A stretch of 64,000 bases of DNA from Mucilaginibacter flavus. Lineage in GTDB: Bacteria > Bacteroidota > Bacteroidia > Sphingobacteriales > Sphingobacteriaceae. The stretch spans positions 71,607-135,606 of the forward strand of contig NZ_JAUFPS010000024.1 of NCBI RefSeq assembly GCF_030409315.1, read 5' to 3'. Made by a program: the position numbers and the translations under genes. Below, piece after piece: positions 38,990 to 49,795 of this stretch (positions are counted from its first letter, which is position 1; every line of letters starts with the position of its first letter). The notes beneath the pieces were generated by a model, which saw only the letters and a program-made list of their open reading frames with translations, made no database searches and was not told the origin of the DNA.

Positions 38990-41479
38990 ATGAAAAAATC
39001 TTACTTGCCATTACTCATTACCATATTTTCTCCATTTCTGTTCGCCGCAGCCCAGGCTCAGACACATGGAAGCCCCGAAGACGGCAGGGGTTACCACGAA
39101 ACACCTGCAAAAATAAACGACCTTGTAGATACACGGCTGGAGGTAAAGTTTGATTACCAGCAATCATATCTTTACGGTAAAGAATGGGTTACCCTAAAGC
39201 CACATTTTTACGCTACAGATTCGCTTAAGCTTGATGCCAAAGGCATGGACATCCACCAGGTGGCCCTTGTAAAAGCCGGCAAGTTCCAGTCCTTAAAATA
39301 TGTTTATCAAGATAGCCTCTACCTTAACATCAAGCTTGATAAAAAATACGCTGGCGGCGAACAATATGTTATTTATATCGACTATACATCAAAACCTAAC
39401 TTGCTGCATGATAAGCCCGGCCATAAACTGGATGGCAAGGGCTTGTGGTTTATAAACCCGAAAGGAACCGAAGCCGATAAACCTACCCAGATCTGGACAC
39501 AGGGTGAAGCCGTAGCCTCATCGTGCTGGTTCCCAACCATTGATTACCCCGGTCAAAAAACCACCCAGCAATTGAGCATGACAGTGCCTGCAAAATATAC
39601 CACACTATCTAACGGGTTGCTCATTAGTCAAAAGACTAATACCGATGGTACCCGCACAGATACCTGGAAACAAAAACTACCTCACTCGCCCTACCTTTTC
39701 ATGATGGCGGTTGGCGATTTTAAAATTTATAAAGATAAATGGCGTGATAAAGAGGTTAGTTATTACCTGGAACCTAAATACGCCGCTTACTCAAAGGCCA
39801 TATTTGGCAAAACGCCAGAAATGATGGAGTTTTTCTCTAAAGCACTTGGTGTCGATTTTGCGTGGGAAAAATATTCGCAGGTTGTTGTGAGAGATTATCC
39901 GCTTGGTGCCATGGAAAACTCATCGGCCACTTTACTGGGCGACTATGTGCAGAAAAGCCCCTGGGAACTGATAGATGACCCGAATGGTACAGGCGGAACT
40001 ACTATTGCTCATGAGCTTTTTCACCAATGGTTTGGCGACCTGGCAACTTGCGAAAGCTGGAGTAATGAAACATTAAACGAATCGTTCGCGGTATTTGGCG
40101 AAAAATATTGGAACGAGAAGCAATATGGTAAAGACGATGGCGACGCCAAACGTTACGATGAGTTACAAGCTTACCTCAATAATAAAACTGCCGCCAGCCA
40201 AAACCTGGTACCTTTTTACTACTCAGATAGCGAAGGGATAAACGGCTCTAACATTTATGATAAAGGCGGTTTGATTCTTAACATGCTGCGCAATTATTTA
40301 GGTGATGAGGCCTTTTTTAAAGGTTTAGGCACTTACCTTAAAGCGCGTTCATTTAAAAGTGCCGAAGTGCAAGACCTGCGTTTAGCACTGGAAGAAGTAT
40401 CTGGCCGCGACCTTAACTGGTATTTTAACCAATGGTATTATGGTGCAGGCCACCCTGTGCTTGACATTAGCTATAAATGGGACGACGCTACTAAAACAGA
40501 AAAAGTCTTTATCGCGCAAAACCAACAAGGTCAGATTTTTCAACTACCCATTGCAGTTGATGTTTACGCCGGCGGGAAAACAAAAAGACACCAGGTTTGG
40601 TTAAGCCATGCAAAAGATACTTTAAGCTTTACTCTGCCTGTACAACCATCGCTGGTAAACGTTGACGCCGAAAAGATACTGCTAAGCAAAAAGACAGATC
40701 ATAAAACCCTTACAGAACTGTTATACCAATATCAACACGCGCCATTGTATATGGACCGCTTTGAGGCGTTTATGGCTGCACTTGATCAACCAGCCAAAGC
40801 AGAAAGCAGGCAGATATTAATAGCGGCCTTAAATGATAAATACCACGGCCTCCGTGTTAAAGCCATCAGGGCCGTTAAAACGGATGATCCCGATTTTACT
40901 GTAACCGTTTTACCAATTATAATCAACCTTGCTAAAAACGATCCTAACTACCCTGTGAGGGCAGCAGCTTTAAGTCTGTTAGGTAAAACAAACGCTGTAG
41001 CTTATAAAGATTTGTATACCTCATCTTTAACAAGTCCATCCTACAGTGTACGCGCAGCAGCTTTAACGGCGTTGAATACCATAGCCCCACAAGAAGCCTT
41101 TAAAACCGCGAAAGCATTACAGCCACAGGCAGAAGGCGCGGTTGCGCAGGCCGTTGTTGGTGTTTACGCCGCAAACGGATCTGACGCGGAATGGCCTTAC
41201 GTAATAGCTGCATTTAAAAAAGCCTCGGTACAAACCAAGGTGGACAATGCCATAAAAACAATGCCCCTGATTATCGGCAAAATGACTAATCCAGCATACG
41301 TTACAGAAGGGATTAACAGCATCCGCGACCTGGCTATCAGCTACAAAAAATATAACATTGCCCCAAGGTTAATCACTGCCCTTGAAGCGATAGAAAAGGC
41401 CCGCAAAGACATGAACGACAGCGCATCTGCAAAAGAAGCAGAGGATGCTATTAAACAAATCAATAACGCGGCTATTTAG
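38990..41479 (+). CDS. M1-family zinc metallo-aminopeptidase, secreted
   Basis: 829 residues with a signal peptide ending AAQAQ. The exopeptidase motif GAMEN and the zinc site HELFHQW-X-E are both intact (His341, Glu342, His345 and Glu364, spacing HExxH-18-E). The N-terminal beta domain binds the peptide amino end; the C-terminal third (from about 600) consists of alpha-helical HEAT-like repeats (RAAALSLLGK, RAAALTALNT). It should trim N-terminal residues of peptides in the periplasm. It stands alone between two terminator-like hairpins. Confidence 0.95.
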   Translation: MKKSYLPLLITIFSPFLFAAAQAQTHGSPEDGRGYHETPAKINDLVDTRLEVKFDYQQSYLYGKEWVTLKPHFYATDSLKLDAKGMDIHQVALVKAGKFQSLKYVYQDSLYLNIKLDKKYAGGEQYVIYIDYTSKPNLLHDKPGHKLDGKGLWFINPKGTEADKPTQIWTQGEAVASSCWFPTIDYPGQKTTQQLSMTVPAKYTTLSNGLLISQKTNTDGTRTDTWKQKLPHSPYLFMMAVGDFKIYKDKWRDKEVSYYLEPKYAAYSKAIFGKTPEMMEFFSKALGVDFAWEKYSQVVVRDYPLGAMENSSATLLGDYVQKSPWELIDDPNGTGGTTIAHELFHQWFGDLATCESWSNETLNESFAVFGEKYWNEKQYGKDDGDAKRYDELQAYLNNKTAASQNLVPFYYSDSEGINGSNIYDKGGLILNMLRNYLGDEAFFKGLGTYLKARSFKSAEVQDLRLALEEVSGRDLNWYFNQWYYGAGHPVLDISYKWDDATKTEKVFIAQNQQGQIFQLPIAVDVYAGGKTKRHQVWLSHAKDTLSFTLPVQPSLVNVDAEKILLSKKTDHKTLTELLYQYQHAPLYMDRFEAFMAALDQPAKAESRQILIAALNDKYHGLRVKAIRAVKTDDPDFTVTVLPIIINLAKNDPNYPVRAAALSLLGKTNAVAYKDLYTSSLTSPSYSVRAAALTALNTIAPQEAFKTAKALQPQAEGAVAQAVVGVYAANGSDAEWPYVIAAFKKASVQTKVDNAIKTMPLIIGKMTNPAYVTEGINSIRDLAISYKKYNIAPRLITALEAIEKARKDMNDSASAKEAEDAIKQINNAAI

Positions 41480-41538
41480 CCGCGCTTACGATCCCTCCTA
41501 TCCGCTCTAAAATACCATTGGAGTGGCCACTCATCACC

Positions 41539-41591
41539 TAACTGCTTTGTTCCTGATTTCCTAACAGGCTTATTCAGGAACAAAGCAGTTA
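41539..41591. repeat. Perfect 18-bp inverted repeat in spacer
   Basis: TAACTGCTTTGTTCCTGA (41539-41556) and its exact complement (41574-41591) with a 17-nt loop. It lies 60 bp past the aminopeptidase stop. No T run follows on either strand, so it is not a classic terminator. The rest of the 41480-41881 spacer holds no gene that I can support. Confidence 0.7.
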
Positions 41592-41881
41592 ATGAAATAT
41601 CCCGGGCTGATTTAATATTGTACTTTAACCCGCAAACCACGCTGTTAGTCAACTACAAGGTTTTCAGCATACCTCTTCTCCTTTTTAGTAATACCTGCGC
41701 CAAAGCATGTTAATCCGCCTTTAATAAGGGGTAGCTCCGCCTGTATCAAAAGCCTATCTCGATAAAACTACTATTCTAAGGCATCTTCTTGTCATTTACA
41801 CATTCTGCCGCAGAAATTAGAATCTTCTAATGTGTAAAAGAATTACTGATAACCGAATTACCTTTGTGCAATGGCAGAGTT

Positions 41882-42577
41882 ATGAATATATTATTAATTG
41901 AAGATGAGCCCAATGTAGTTGCCTTTATAAAAAAGGGACTTGAGGAGCAGCGCCATGTTGTAATGGTTGCTTATGACGGCAATATGGGTTGCAAACTTGC
42001 GCTTGAGCAGGATTTTGACTTGATTTTACTGGATATTATTCTCCCTTACAGCAATGGATTTGAAGTGTGCAAACAAATACGGCAATTTAAAAAAGAAGTA
42101 TCTATTTTAATGCTTACCGCCCTGGGTACAGTAAATGATAAAGTACAGGGGCTGGAGTATGGTGCAGATGATTACCTAACCAAACCCTTTCATTTTGCCG
42201 AACTTTTAGCCCGAATAAAAGCGCTTGACCGAAGACGATCGATGGTTTTGCCAGGCACTAATTACCAGGTTGATGACCTTGAAATGGATTGCTTTCGCAA
42301 AACGGTTACCCGGGCCGGCAAAACAATTTTTTTAACGGTAAAAGAGTTTACCCTGCTCGAAGTTTTAATGGTGAACAAAAACAGGGTATTATCCAGAAGT
42401 TATATAGCGGAATCTGTATGGGGTATCAACTTTAACAGGGGTACCAACCTCATTGATGTTTACATTAATTATTTGCGTACCAAGGTTGATAAGGGCTTCC
42501 CCAAACAGCTAATCAATACAGTTATTGGCATGGGTTACGTAATACGGGAACAAACGACGACTGGCAATGAAAGTTAA
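41882..42577 (+). CDS. OmpR-family response regulator (CusR/CzcR-like)
   Basis: 231 residues from the ATG at 41882 (MNILLIEDEPN); the start six codons upstream is unlikely. The receiver domain has the acidic pocket at EDE (7-9), phosphorylatable Asp51 in LILLDIILP, and Lys in YLTKPFH. The C-terminal winged helix DNA-binding domain ends TVIGMGYVIRE. The stop overlaps the histidine kinase start by 11 bp, and a metal efflux operon follows, so it most likely controls that operon in response to metal ions. Confidence 0.95.
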   Translation: MNILLIEDEPNVVAFIKKGLEEQRHVVMVAYDGNMGCKLALEQDFDLILLDIILPYSNGFEVCKQIRQFKKEVSILMLTALGTVNDKVQGLEYGADDYLTKPFHFAELLARIKALDRRRSMVLPGTNYQVDDLEMDCFRKTVTRAGKTIFLTVKEFTLLEVLMVNKNRVLSRSYIAESVWGINFNRGTNLIDVYINYLRTKVDKGFPKQLINTVIGMGYVIREQTTTGNES

Positions 42578-43928
42578 AAACAGGTTATCGTTACAGTTTA
42601 CCCTAATGTTTGCCATTTTACTGGTGATAGTATTATTAGGCATTTATTTATTTGTTGAACACAACAGGGTGCGTTCGTTTTTTAATAAACTGGATGACCG
42701 CGCTTTAACCATTGCCCAGTTTTACCTTGCAGAGGATAATTTATCGGAGGATAATTTTAAACATATCATCAAAAAGTTCCCCCGTTCGTTAGATAATGAA
42801 GCCATCCGGATCTACAACGATAGCTATCAGCCTCAATTTATTCCCGAAGACTCCATTCATTGGGGGAAAGAATTGCTAAAGCAAATTATAAATCAAAAAA
42901 AAATACACTTATCTACTGACAATAAGCAAATTACAGGAATTTACTATAAAGACAACTCCGGCAATTATATCATCATCGTTTCTGCCATTGATAACAGTGG
43001 AAACGCGGATATGAAGGAACTTGGCTTGATCATGTTTTTTTTCTTCCTGTTTTCCCTGCTTATCACATTTCTGATGGGAAGGATATTTTCGCGCGTTGCC
43101 CTGTACCCCATTGTTAAAATAACGGGTAATTTAAAGGCCATCAGATCATCCAGTCTTGATAAGCGGTTAAGCGTTGATCAAAGTAAAACCGATGAAATAG
43201 ACCTGCTGAGTATCAGCATTAACCAACTGTTGGAGCATTTAGAGCAATCCTTCAGCAGTCAAAAATCATTTATATCTCATGCCTCTCATGAGCTGCGCAC
43301 ACCTATTACCATGATTTTGGGCGAGGCCGAAACCACCTTGATGCGCGAACGTAAAACAGAAGAATACAAAGCAACCCTAACAAGCATTGCGCAGGAAGCC
43401 GGACGTCTTGGGGGTATCATCAGCAGTTTAATGGACCTGATGCAAACCAACCTGGACACCATCGATTTACAGGATGTGCGGATAGATGAGCTGGTTTGGG
43501 AAATTTTAGATGAGTTTGAGGATACCATGCCGGGCAGTAAAGTAAACGTAGTTTACGATTTGCCGCACGAAGCTTTAAAATACACCATACAGGGAAACAG
43601 GCAATTGTTGTTCATAGCTATAAGTAACATCATTAAAAATGCCATAAAATTTTCTAATCAAAAGGAAATTAAGTGCAATATTTTTTGCGATGCCAAAAGC
43701 GTAAATGTTGTGATAGCAGATCAAGGTATTGGCATAGTTGAAAATGACCTGCGGGAAATTTTCCAACCATTTTTCAGATCAACCAACGCCATTGGTTATC
43801 CGGGTAATGGTGTTGGTCTTTCACTCAGTTCAAACATCATCAGGGTGCATAACGGTACCATTAAAGTAAAATCGGAATTAGGCAAGGGAACAACATTTTA
43901 TATCAGTTTCCCTATTTACAGCAACTGA
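42567..43928 (+). CDS. Sensor histidine kinase
   Basis: 453 residues. Membrane segments at about 10-30 and 150-172 flank a periplasmic sensor. A HAMP-like linker is followed by the dimerisation domain with phospho-acceptor His241 in SHASHELRTP, and the ATPase domain has N box NIIKNAIKFSN, DQGIGI and GVGLSLSSNI. It partners the OmpR-type regulator whose gene overlaps its start. The neighbouring efflux genes suggest it senses a heavy metal. Confidence 0.94.
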   Translation: MKVKNRLSLQFTLMFAILLVIVLLGIYLFVEHNRVRSFFNKLDDRALTIAQFYLAEDNLSEDNFKHIIKKFPRSLDNEAIRIYNDSYQPQFIPEDSIHWGKELLKQIINQKKIHLSTDNKQITGIYYKDNSGNYIIIVSAIDNSGNADMKELGLIMFFFFLFSLLITFLMGRIFSRVALYPIVKITGNLKAIRSSSLDKRLSVDQSKTDEIDLLSISINQLLEHLEQSFSSQKSFISHASHELRTPITMILGEAETTLMRERKTEEYKATLTSIAQEAGRLGGIISSLMDLMQTNLDTIDLQDVRIDELVWEILDEFEDTMPGSKVNVVYDLPHEALKYTIQGNRQLLFIAISNIIKNAIKFSNQKEIKCNIFCDAKSVNVVIADQGIGIVENDLREIFQPFFRSTNAIGYPGNGVGLSLSSNIIRVHNGTIKVKSELGKGTTFYISFPIYSN

Positions 43929-44080
43929 TAGTCAGAAAACAGCGTTTCGGACCAATATTTACGTCGATACATTAGAAAATTTTAATCACCTTCTAATCCG
44001 CCTTTAATGTGCTACTAAGTGTTGCCTAATTGCGCGCGGGTACTTTTGTACGGAGCTTATTTTCAACTCCATCAATTTGT

Positions 44081-45385
44081 ATGCGCTTAAAATTAATGCT
44101 ACTTTTTATGGTATGTGTAACTACCATTAACAAAGGGCAAGCCCAAAACCCGGTACCCGATACGCTTAAATTAACCTTAAAAGAAGCCGAAGATCAGTTT
44201 CTGAAAAACAACCTCGCCTTAATCATTCAGCACTATAATATAGATAATGCACAGGCGCAGGTAATTACAGCAAAACTTTTTCAGAACCCGCAGCTTGATT
44301 ATAGCATTGGCGCGTATAATCCTGTCACCAAAAAATTATTTAGCCTTGGTTATAATGATGCCGATATTACCCGTAACGGCGAGTTTGCTGTTGGTATATC
44401 TCAACTTTTTTTAACCGCCGGCAAGCGCAATAAAAATATAGCGTTGGCCAAAGTCGGTGTTGAACAGGCAACCTATCAATTTTTCGATCTGTTACGTACG
44501 CTGCGATTCACTTTACGCAGTGATTTTTTCAATATTTATTTCCAGCAACAATCAGAAAAAGTTTATACACAGGAAATTGGTGCGTTACAGCAAATACTTG
44601 CAGCCTTTAAAGAGCAATACGGGAACGGTTATATTGCCCAAAAAGAGGTTTTACGTATTCAGTCTCAATTATACACCATGCAAACCGAGTATAATTTACT
44701 GCAGCTTAGTATCAATAGCACTTTAGCAGAATTTAAAACCCTTATAAAAGTACCCGGTACAACCCGTATTGCCGCTATTTATAATTATAACATTGATGGC
44801 AAAGAGGTATTAACCGCGGTTCCGTATGCAAACCTTTTAGATTCGGCAAACACTAACCGTACCGATCTTAAGATTGCCCGGGTAAACCTTACCTATAATG
44901 ATGTAAACCTTAAAGTACAAAAAGCCGCGGCATGGCCCGACATTACCCTTAGTGCCAACTTTGATAAGTACGGTAGTTACATACCCAACTTTAGCAATTT
45001 GGGCATATCACTTCCACTACCTTTTTTTAACCGTAACCAGGGAGGCATAAAACAGGCTCGCATAGCGATAGACCAGGGCAAGGCGCAATATCAGCAACAA
45101 CAAAACCAGGTAGAAAACGATGTAGCTGTTAATTACGACAATGCATTAAAGCTGGAACAGCTATGCAATAGTTTCGATCCTAAGTTTAAACAAGACTATA
45201 GCCATCTTATACAGGAGGTACTTAAAAACTACACCCTGCGCAATATTGGGTTATTAGATTTTTTAAACTATTACGACGATTACAAAAACAACACCCTACT
45301 GCTTGATAACGCCAGGCTAAACCGCGTTGCCTCGCTTGAGCAACTTAATTACGTTACCGGGACTCCCTTTTTTAACAAACAATAA
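44081..45385 (+). CDS. TolC/CzcC-like outer-membrane efflux protein
   Basis: 434 residues from the ATG at 44081 (MRLKLMLLFMVCVTT), whose signal peptide ends KGQAQ; the TTG start at 44030 would bury that signal. The rest is the two-fold coiled-coil barrel pattern of outer-membrane efflux proteins (LTLKEAEDQFLKNN, LSLGISLPLPFFNRNQG-like ISLPLPFFNRNQGGIKQAR). First gene of a three-gene CzcCBA-type export operon. Confidence 0.93.
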   Translation: MRLKLMLLFMVCVTTINKGQAQNPVPDTLKLTLKEAEDQFLKNNLALIIQHYNIDNAQAQVITAKLFQNPQLDYSIGAYNPVTKKLFSLGYNDADITRNGEFAVGISQLFLTAGKRNKNIALAKVGVEQATYQFFDLLRTLRFTLRSDFFNIYFQQQSEKVYTQEIGALQQILAAFKEQYGNGYIAQKEVLRIQSQLYTMQTEYNLLQLSINSTLAEFKTLIKVPGTTRIAAIYNYNIDGKEVLTAVPYANLLDSANTNRTDLKIARVNLTYNDVNLKVQKAAAWPDITLSANFDKYGSYIPNFSNLGISLPLPFFNRNQGGIKQARIAIDQGKAQYQQQQNQVENDVAVNYDNALKLEQLCNSFDPKFKQDYSHLIQEVLKNYTLRNIGLLDFLNYYDDYKNNTLLLDNARLNRVASLEQLNYVTGTPFFNKQ

Positions 45386-45411
45386 TCTCTTATCCTAAAA
45401 CATTCCCCAAG

Positions 45412-46512
45412 ATGAAACGCTTCAAAAAAAACTATATAGTTGTTATCTTTTTTATCGGGCTATCGTGGCTTCTGTTTTCATGCAATTCAGATAAACCTGC
45501 CGACGATGCCCGGGTACCCTACCAGGTACCAGATTCATTAATGAAAACATTAACAATAGATACCGTAAAAACATCCAGCCTTACAAACGCAATAAAATTT
45601 AACGGATTGATAGATTTTAACCCCGATAAAGTGGTTAATATATTCCCCTTAATTAGCGGTAACCTGCAAAACATTAATGTAATGCCGGGCGATTTTGTAA
45701 AAGCGGGCCAGGTTTTGGGAATTATAAAAAGCGCCGAGGTAGCCAACTATAACGCGGCCCTGATAAGCGCCGAAGCCACGGTACGCTCAACGGCCGTACA
45801 ACTGGCTCAGCAAAAAGCTTTGTTTAAGAGTGGGCTGGCATCTCAGATAGATATAACCAATGCCGATGTTAATTATGAGCAGGCTATGGCGGCCAAAGTT
45901 GCGGCAGAAAAAATACTGAGCATTAATGGGAACAACAAGAATGGCGAGTATGTAATTAAATCGCCTATTGATGGCTTCGTGGTTCAAAAAAATGTAACTA
46001 ACGGCATGGCTATCCGTACGGACAACAACACAGGTTTGTTTACGATATCCGATTTAAAACAAGTTTGGGTACAGGCCAATGTTTATGAACAAAACATAAG
46101 CAAAGTACACCTGGGCGATGAGGTTGAGGTAAGCACCATAGCCTATCCCGATAAAATATTTAAAGGCAAGATAGATAAACTGATGAACGTGCTTGACCCT
46201 ACAAGCAAAGTAATGAAAATGCGGATAGTGCTAAACAATCCCGATTATATTTTGAAGCCCCAGATGTTTGCCACAGTTACTGTAAACAATAGCGAAAATA
46301 AAGAAGCGATATCTGTTTCGAGCGGTGCCCTTATTTTTGATCACAGCCAATATTATGTACTGCTTTATAAGGGCAGAAAAGATATTCAGATACGGCCAGT
46401 TGATGTTATCAGCATAAATGGCCAAACTGCCTATATAAAAAGTGGGGTATTGCCAGGCGAGCGATTAATAGGATCACAGGCAATTCTTATTTACGGATCG
46501 TTAAACAACTAA
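45412..46512 (+). CDS. Periplasmic adaptor of RND efflux pump (CzcB/CusB-like), lipoprotein
   Basis: 366 residues. Lipoprotein signal ends SWLLFSCNSD (Cys24). HlyD-type barrel-sandwich region at about 75-205 (VFPLISGNLQNINVMPGDFVKAGQ; core VMPGDFVKAGQVLGIIK) with an alpha hairpin between, then a beta-barrel part. It joins the inner-membrane pump to the TolC-like channel. It begins 26 bp after that gene and ends 26 bp before the pump gene. Confidence 0.93.
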   Translation: MKRFKKNYIVVIFFIGLSWLLFSCNSDKPADDARVPYQVPDSLMKTLTIDTVKTSSLTNAIKFNGLIDFNPDKVVNIFPLISGNLQNINVMPGDFVKAGQVLGIIKSAEVANYNAALISAEATVRSTAVQLAQQKALFKSGLASQIDITNADVNYEQAMAAKVAAEKILSINGNNKNGEYVIKSPIDGFVVQKNVTNGMAIRTDNNTGLFTISDLKQVWVQANVYEQNISKVHLGDEVEVSTIAYPDKIFKGKIDKLMNVLDPTSKVMKMRIVLNNPDYILKPQMFATVTVNNSENKEAISVSSGALIFDHSQYYVLLYKGRKDIQIRPVDVISINGQTAYIKSGVLPGERLIGSQAILIYGSLNN

Positions 46513-46538
46513 ATTATCCCTTCAAAATCACATCTGTA

Positions 46539-49500
46539 ATGATTAAATTTCTGAGAGGAATCATTGGTTTCTCGCTAAAAAACAAATACCTCATTTTATT
46601 TCTTGCCGCTTTACTAATTGTAACAGGTATAATAACATTTAAGCAAATGCCTATTGAGGCTTTTCCTGATGTTACCAATACCGAAATAACGGTTATTACA
46701 CAATGGCCGGGCCGAAGCGCCGAGGAGGTAGAAAAGTTTATAACCATACCTATAGAAATAGCATTAAACCCGGTTCAAAAAAAAATAAGCCTGCGCTCTA
46801 CCAGTATATTTGGATTAAGCTATGTTAAATTAATTTTTGACGATAACGTAAAAGATCCCGAAGCCCGCCAACAGGTGATGAACTTGTTGAACAACGCGGG
46901 TTTACCCGCCGGTATAGCACCTTCTGTACAGCCCCCTACCGGCCCTACGGGCGAAATATTCAGATACACCCTTAAAAGTACTTTCAGAGATGTAAGAGAG
47001 CTTAAAACTATGCAGGATTGGGTTATAGACCGCAGGTTAAGATCGGTACCCGGCATAGCCGATATAAACAGTTTTGGCGGTAAAACAAAAACCTATGAAA
47101 TTACAGTAGACCCGGGTAAGCTTACCACATTGGGCATTACCCCATTAGATGTATTTACCGCTGTACAAAAAACTAATATTAATGTAGGCGGTGATATGAT
47201 TATCCAAAACAACCAGGCTTTTGCAGTACGCGGGCTGGGCCTGTTGGATAATATTAACGAGATCAAAAACATTATTGTAACCAATAATAATGGGGTACCT
47301 GTATTGGTAAAAGATGTGGCAGATGTTTCGATATCTAATTTATCAAGATTAGGTTGGGTTGGCAGAAGCGACGCGATCACAGATCAAAACGGAAAACGAA
47401 AAATAACCGACGACCCGGACGCGGTTGAAGCCATTGTACTGATGCGAAAAGGTGAAAACCCCACTGAGGTTGTGAATGCCCTGAAAACCGAGGTTGACAA
47501 ACTCAATAACGAAATTTTGCCTGCCGACACCAAAATAGTTCCTTATTATGACCGTACCAACCTGGTAGACTACGCCACCCATACCGTATTACATAACCTG
47601 GTTGAAGGCATTGTTCTGGTAACTTTCCTGGTATCGCTGTTTATGTTTAACTGGCGCACTACCTTAATAGTTTCCATTATCATCCCTATGGCATTGTTAT
47701 TTGCCTTTATTTGTTTACACCTTATGGGGATGTCTGCAAATTTACTCTCCTTAGGCGCCGTTGATTTTGGGATAATTATAGATGGTGCGGTGGTGATGGT
47801 AGAAGGCATGTTTGTTATTTTAGATCATAAAGCCGCCATTATGGGCATGAGCCGGTTTAACAAAATAGCCAAAATGGGGTTAATAAAAAATGAGGGAGCT
47901 CACCTGGGCAAGGCCATTTTTTTTGCCAAATTAATCATTATCACCGGCTTGCTTCCGATTTTTGCCTTCCAAAAAGTTGAGGGAAAAATGTTTTCGCCAT
48001 TGGCATACACCCTGGGCTTCGCGTTGCTTGGCGCGCTTATTACTACATTAACGCTGGTACCGGTGCTCATTAAATTTTTGCTTGATAAAAATGTGCGCGA
48101 AAAACATAACCCTATTGTACATCATCTTACCGGCTTTATGATAAACGGGTTTACCAGGGCCTTTAAACGTAAAGAAATAGTTGTTACAGCATCGCTTATC
48201 GCTATGGCAATAGGTTTATATTCATTTAGATTTTTAGGCAGCGAATTTTTACCGGAGCTGGACGAAGGCTCCATATGGCTAAGGGTGCAATTACCTTACA
48301 GTGTATCGCTTGATAAATCTGTTGAAACAGCCAAAGAGGTACGTAGCATATTGATGACTTTTCCACAGGTAAAGTACGCGGTATCGCAAACCGGACGACC
48401 AGACGATGGCACCGACGTAACGGGGTTTTACAATAATGAATTTGATGTGCTCATGTACCCCCAGGAAGACTGGAACCCGCATATAAGCAAGGAAGAACTT
48501 ATTAACCAGATGAACGTCAAACTGGCAAAACTCCCCGGTACCGATCTTAATTTTTCGCAACCTATTATGGATAATGTGGAAGAAGCGGTTTCGGGGGTTA
48601 AAGGATCTATTGTTGTTAAAATATATGGTGACTCGCTTAACTATATGGAAAACAAGGCAGACCAGGTGTACAATATTCTAAAAAAAGTAAAAGGCATTGA
48701 GGATTTAGGCGTATTAAGAAGTATTGGTTTGCCAGAGTTAGATATAAATCTCGATCAGCAAAAAATGGCACAGTATGGCGTTGCCACAGCCGATGCCAAC
48801 TCGGTTATATCCATGGCAATTGGTGGGGTAGCCGCGTCTACCTTATATGAAGGCGTTAAAACGTTCGATATCAGGATACGCTTTCCCGAGGCATTCCGCA
48901 AAACACCGGATGATATTGGCAATCTTTTAGTGCCAACTCAAAGCGGATCAAAAGTACCCATTAAGGAAATTGCCACAATAACCCAAAAAACCGGACCTTG
49001 TTTAATATTCCGGGATGAAAATCAGCGTTTTGCCACCCTTAAATTTTCTGTTCGCGGCCGGGACATGGGCAGCACCATTGCCGAGGCACAACAAAAGGTT
49101 AACCAACAGGTTTCTGTAAAAAAAGGATATCATATGGCCTGGCAGGGCGATTTTGAAAATCAACAACGGGCCGAGAAGCGCCTTACACAAGTTGTGCCCA
49201 TTAGTTTGTTGCTCATTTTTTTACTTCTTTTTGTAATGTTTGGCAGTATTAAAGACGCGGCCCTGGTGTTTTTAAATGTCCCCTTTGCTATTGTAGGCGG
49301 CTTACTTGCCCTACATATAACAGGTACAAATTTCAGCATTTCTGCAGGTATAGGCTTCATAGCCTTATTTGGCATATGCATTCAGGATGGGGTGCTACTG
49401 ATTACCGTATTTAAACAAAACCTGGATAAATTTAAGGGCGAAGATCAATCGTTATATGAAGCATTAAAACTTGGTGTAAACTCAAGGGTAAGACCTGTGA

Positions 49501-49703
49501 TGATGACCGCATTAATGGCCGCCATTGGCTTGTTACCCGCCGCCATCTCCCACGGTATCGGCTCAGAAAGTTCAAGACCGCTGGCCAGGGTTGTTATTGG
49601 GGGCATATTATGCGCCATGATATTTAGTCTTTGGGTATTCCCCCTAATTTTTGGATGGGCATACAGAAAAACTGATGAACGCAAAAATGATATAAAAAAC
49701 TAA
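46539..49703 (+). CDS. CusA/CzcA-family heavy-metal efflux RND pump
   Basis: 1054 residues with the 12 membrane-segment RND pattern and two large periplasmic loops. The fourth membrane segment reads GAVDFGIIIDGAVVMVEG, the pattern of divalent-cation (Co/Zn/Ni/Cd) HME-RND pumps rather than the copper/silver CusA type; the usual final Asn (EN) is Gly here. The gene follows CzcC- and CzcB-like genes and is probably controlled by the two-component system at 41.9-43.9 kb. The exact metal is not certain. Confidence 0.94.
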   Translation: MIKFLRGIIGFSLKNKYLILFLAALLIVTGIITFKQMPIEAFPDVTNTEITVITQWPGRSAEEVEKFITIPIEIALNPVQKKISLRSTSIFGLSYVKLIFDDNVKDPEARQQVMNLLNNAGLPAGIAPSVQPPTGPTGEIFRYTLKSTFRDVRELKTMQDWVIDRRLRSVPGIADINSFGGKTKTYEITVDPGKLTTLGITPLDVFTAVQKTNINVGGDMIIQNNQAFAVRGLGLLDNINEIKNIIVTNNNGVPVLVKDVADVSISNLSRLGWVGRSDAITDQNGKRKITDDPDAVEAIVLMRKGENPTEVVNALKTEVDKLNNEILPADTKIVPYYDRTNLVDYATHTVLHNLVEGIVLVTFLVSLFMFNWRTTLIVSIIIPMALLFAFICLHLMGMSANLLSLGAVDFGIIIDGAVVMVEGMFVILDHKAAIMGMSRFNKIAKMGLIKNEGAHLGKAIFFAKLIIITGLLPIFAFQKVEGKMFSPLAYTLGFALLGALITTLTLVPVLIKFLLDKNVREKHNPIVHHLTGFMINGFTRAFKRKEIVVTASLIAMAIGLYSFRFLGSEFLPELDEGSIWLRVQLPYSVSLDKSVETAKEVRSILMTFPQVKYAVSQTGRPDDGTDVTGFYNNEFDVLMYPQEDWNPHISKEELINQMNVKLAKLPGTDLNFSQPIMDNVEEAVSGVKGSIVVKIYGDSLNYMENKADQVYNILKKVKGIEDLGVLRSIGLPELDINLDQQKMAQYGVATADANSVISMAIGGVAASTLYEGVKTFDIRIRFPEAFRKTPDDIGNLLVPTQSGSKVPIKEIATITQKTGPCLIFRDENQRFATLKFSVRGRDMGSTIAEAQQKVNQQVSVKKGYHMAWQGDFENQQRAEKRLTQVVPISLLLIFLLLFVMFGSIKDAALVFLNVPFAIVGGLLALHITGTNFSISAGIGFIALFGICIQDGVLLITVFKQNLDKFKGEDQSLYEALKLGVNSRVRPVMMTALMAAIGLLPAAISHGIGSESSRPLARVVIGGILCAMIFSLWVFPLIFGWAYRKTDERKNDIKN

Positions 49704-49795
49704 AGTGAGATTTAGTAGCCATCTTAAATCAGTTAAAAAGCCAAAAGGATACGCCATCTGATTAAACACAGCAATTCTCCGTAGTTAATCGGCTT

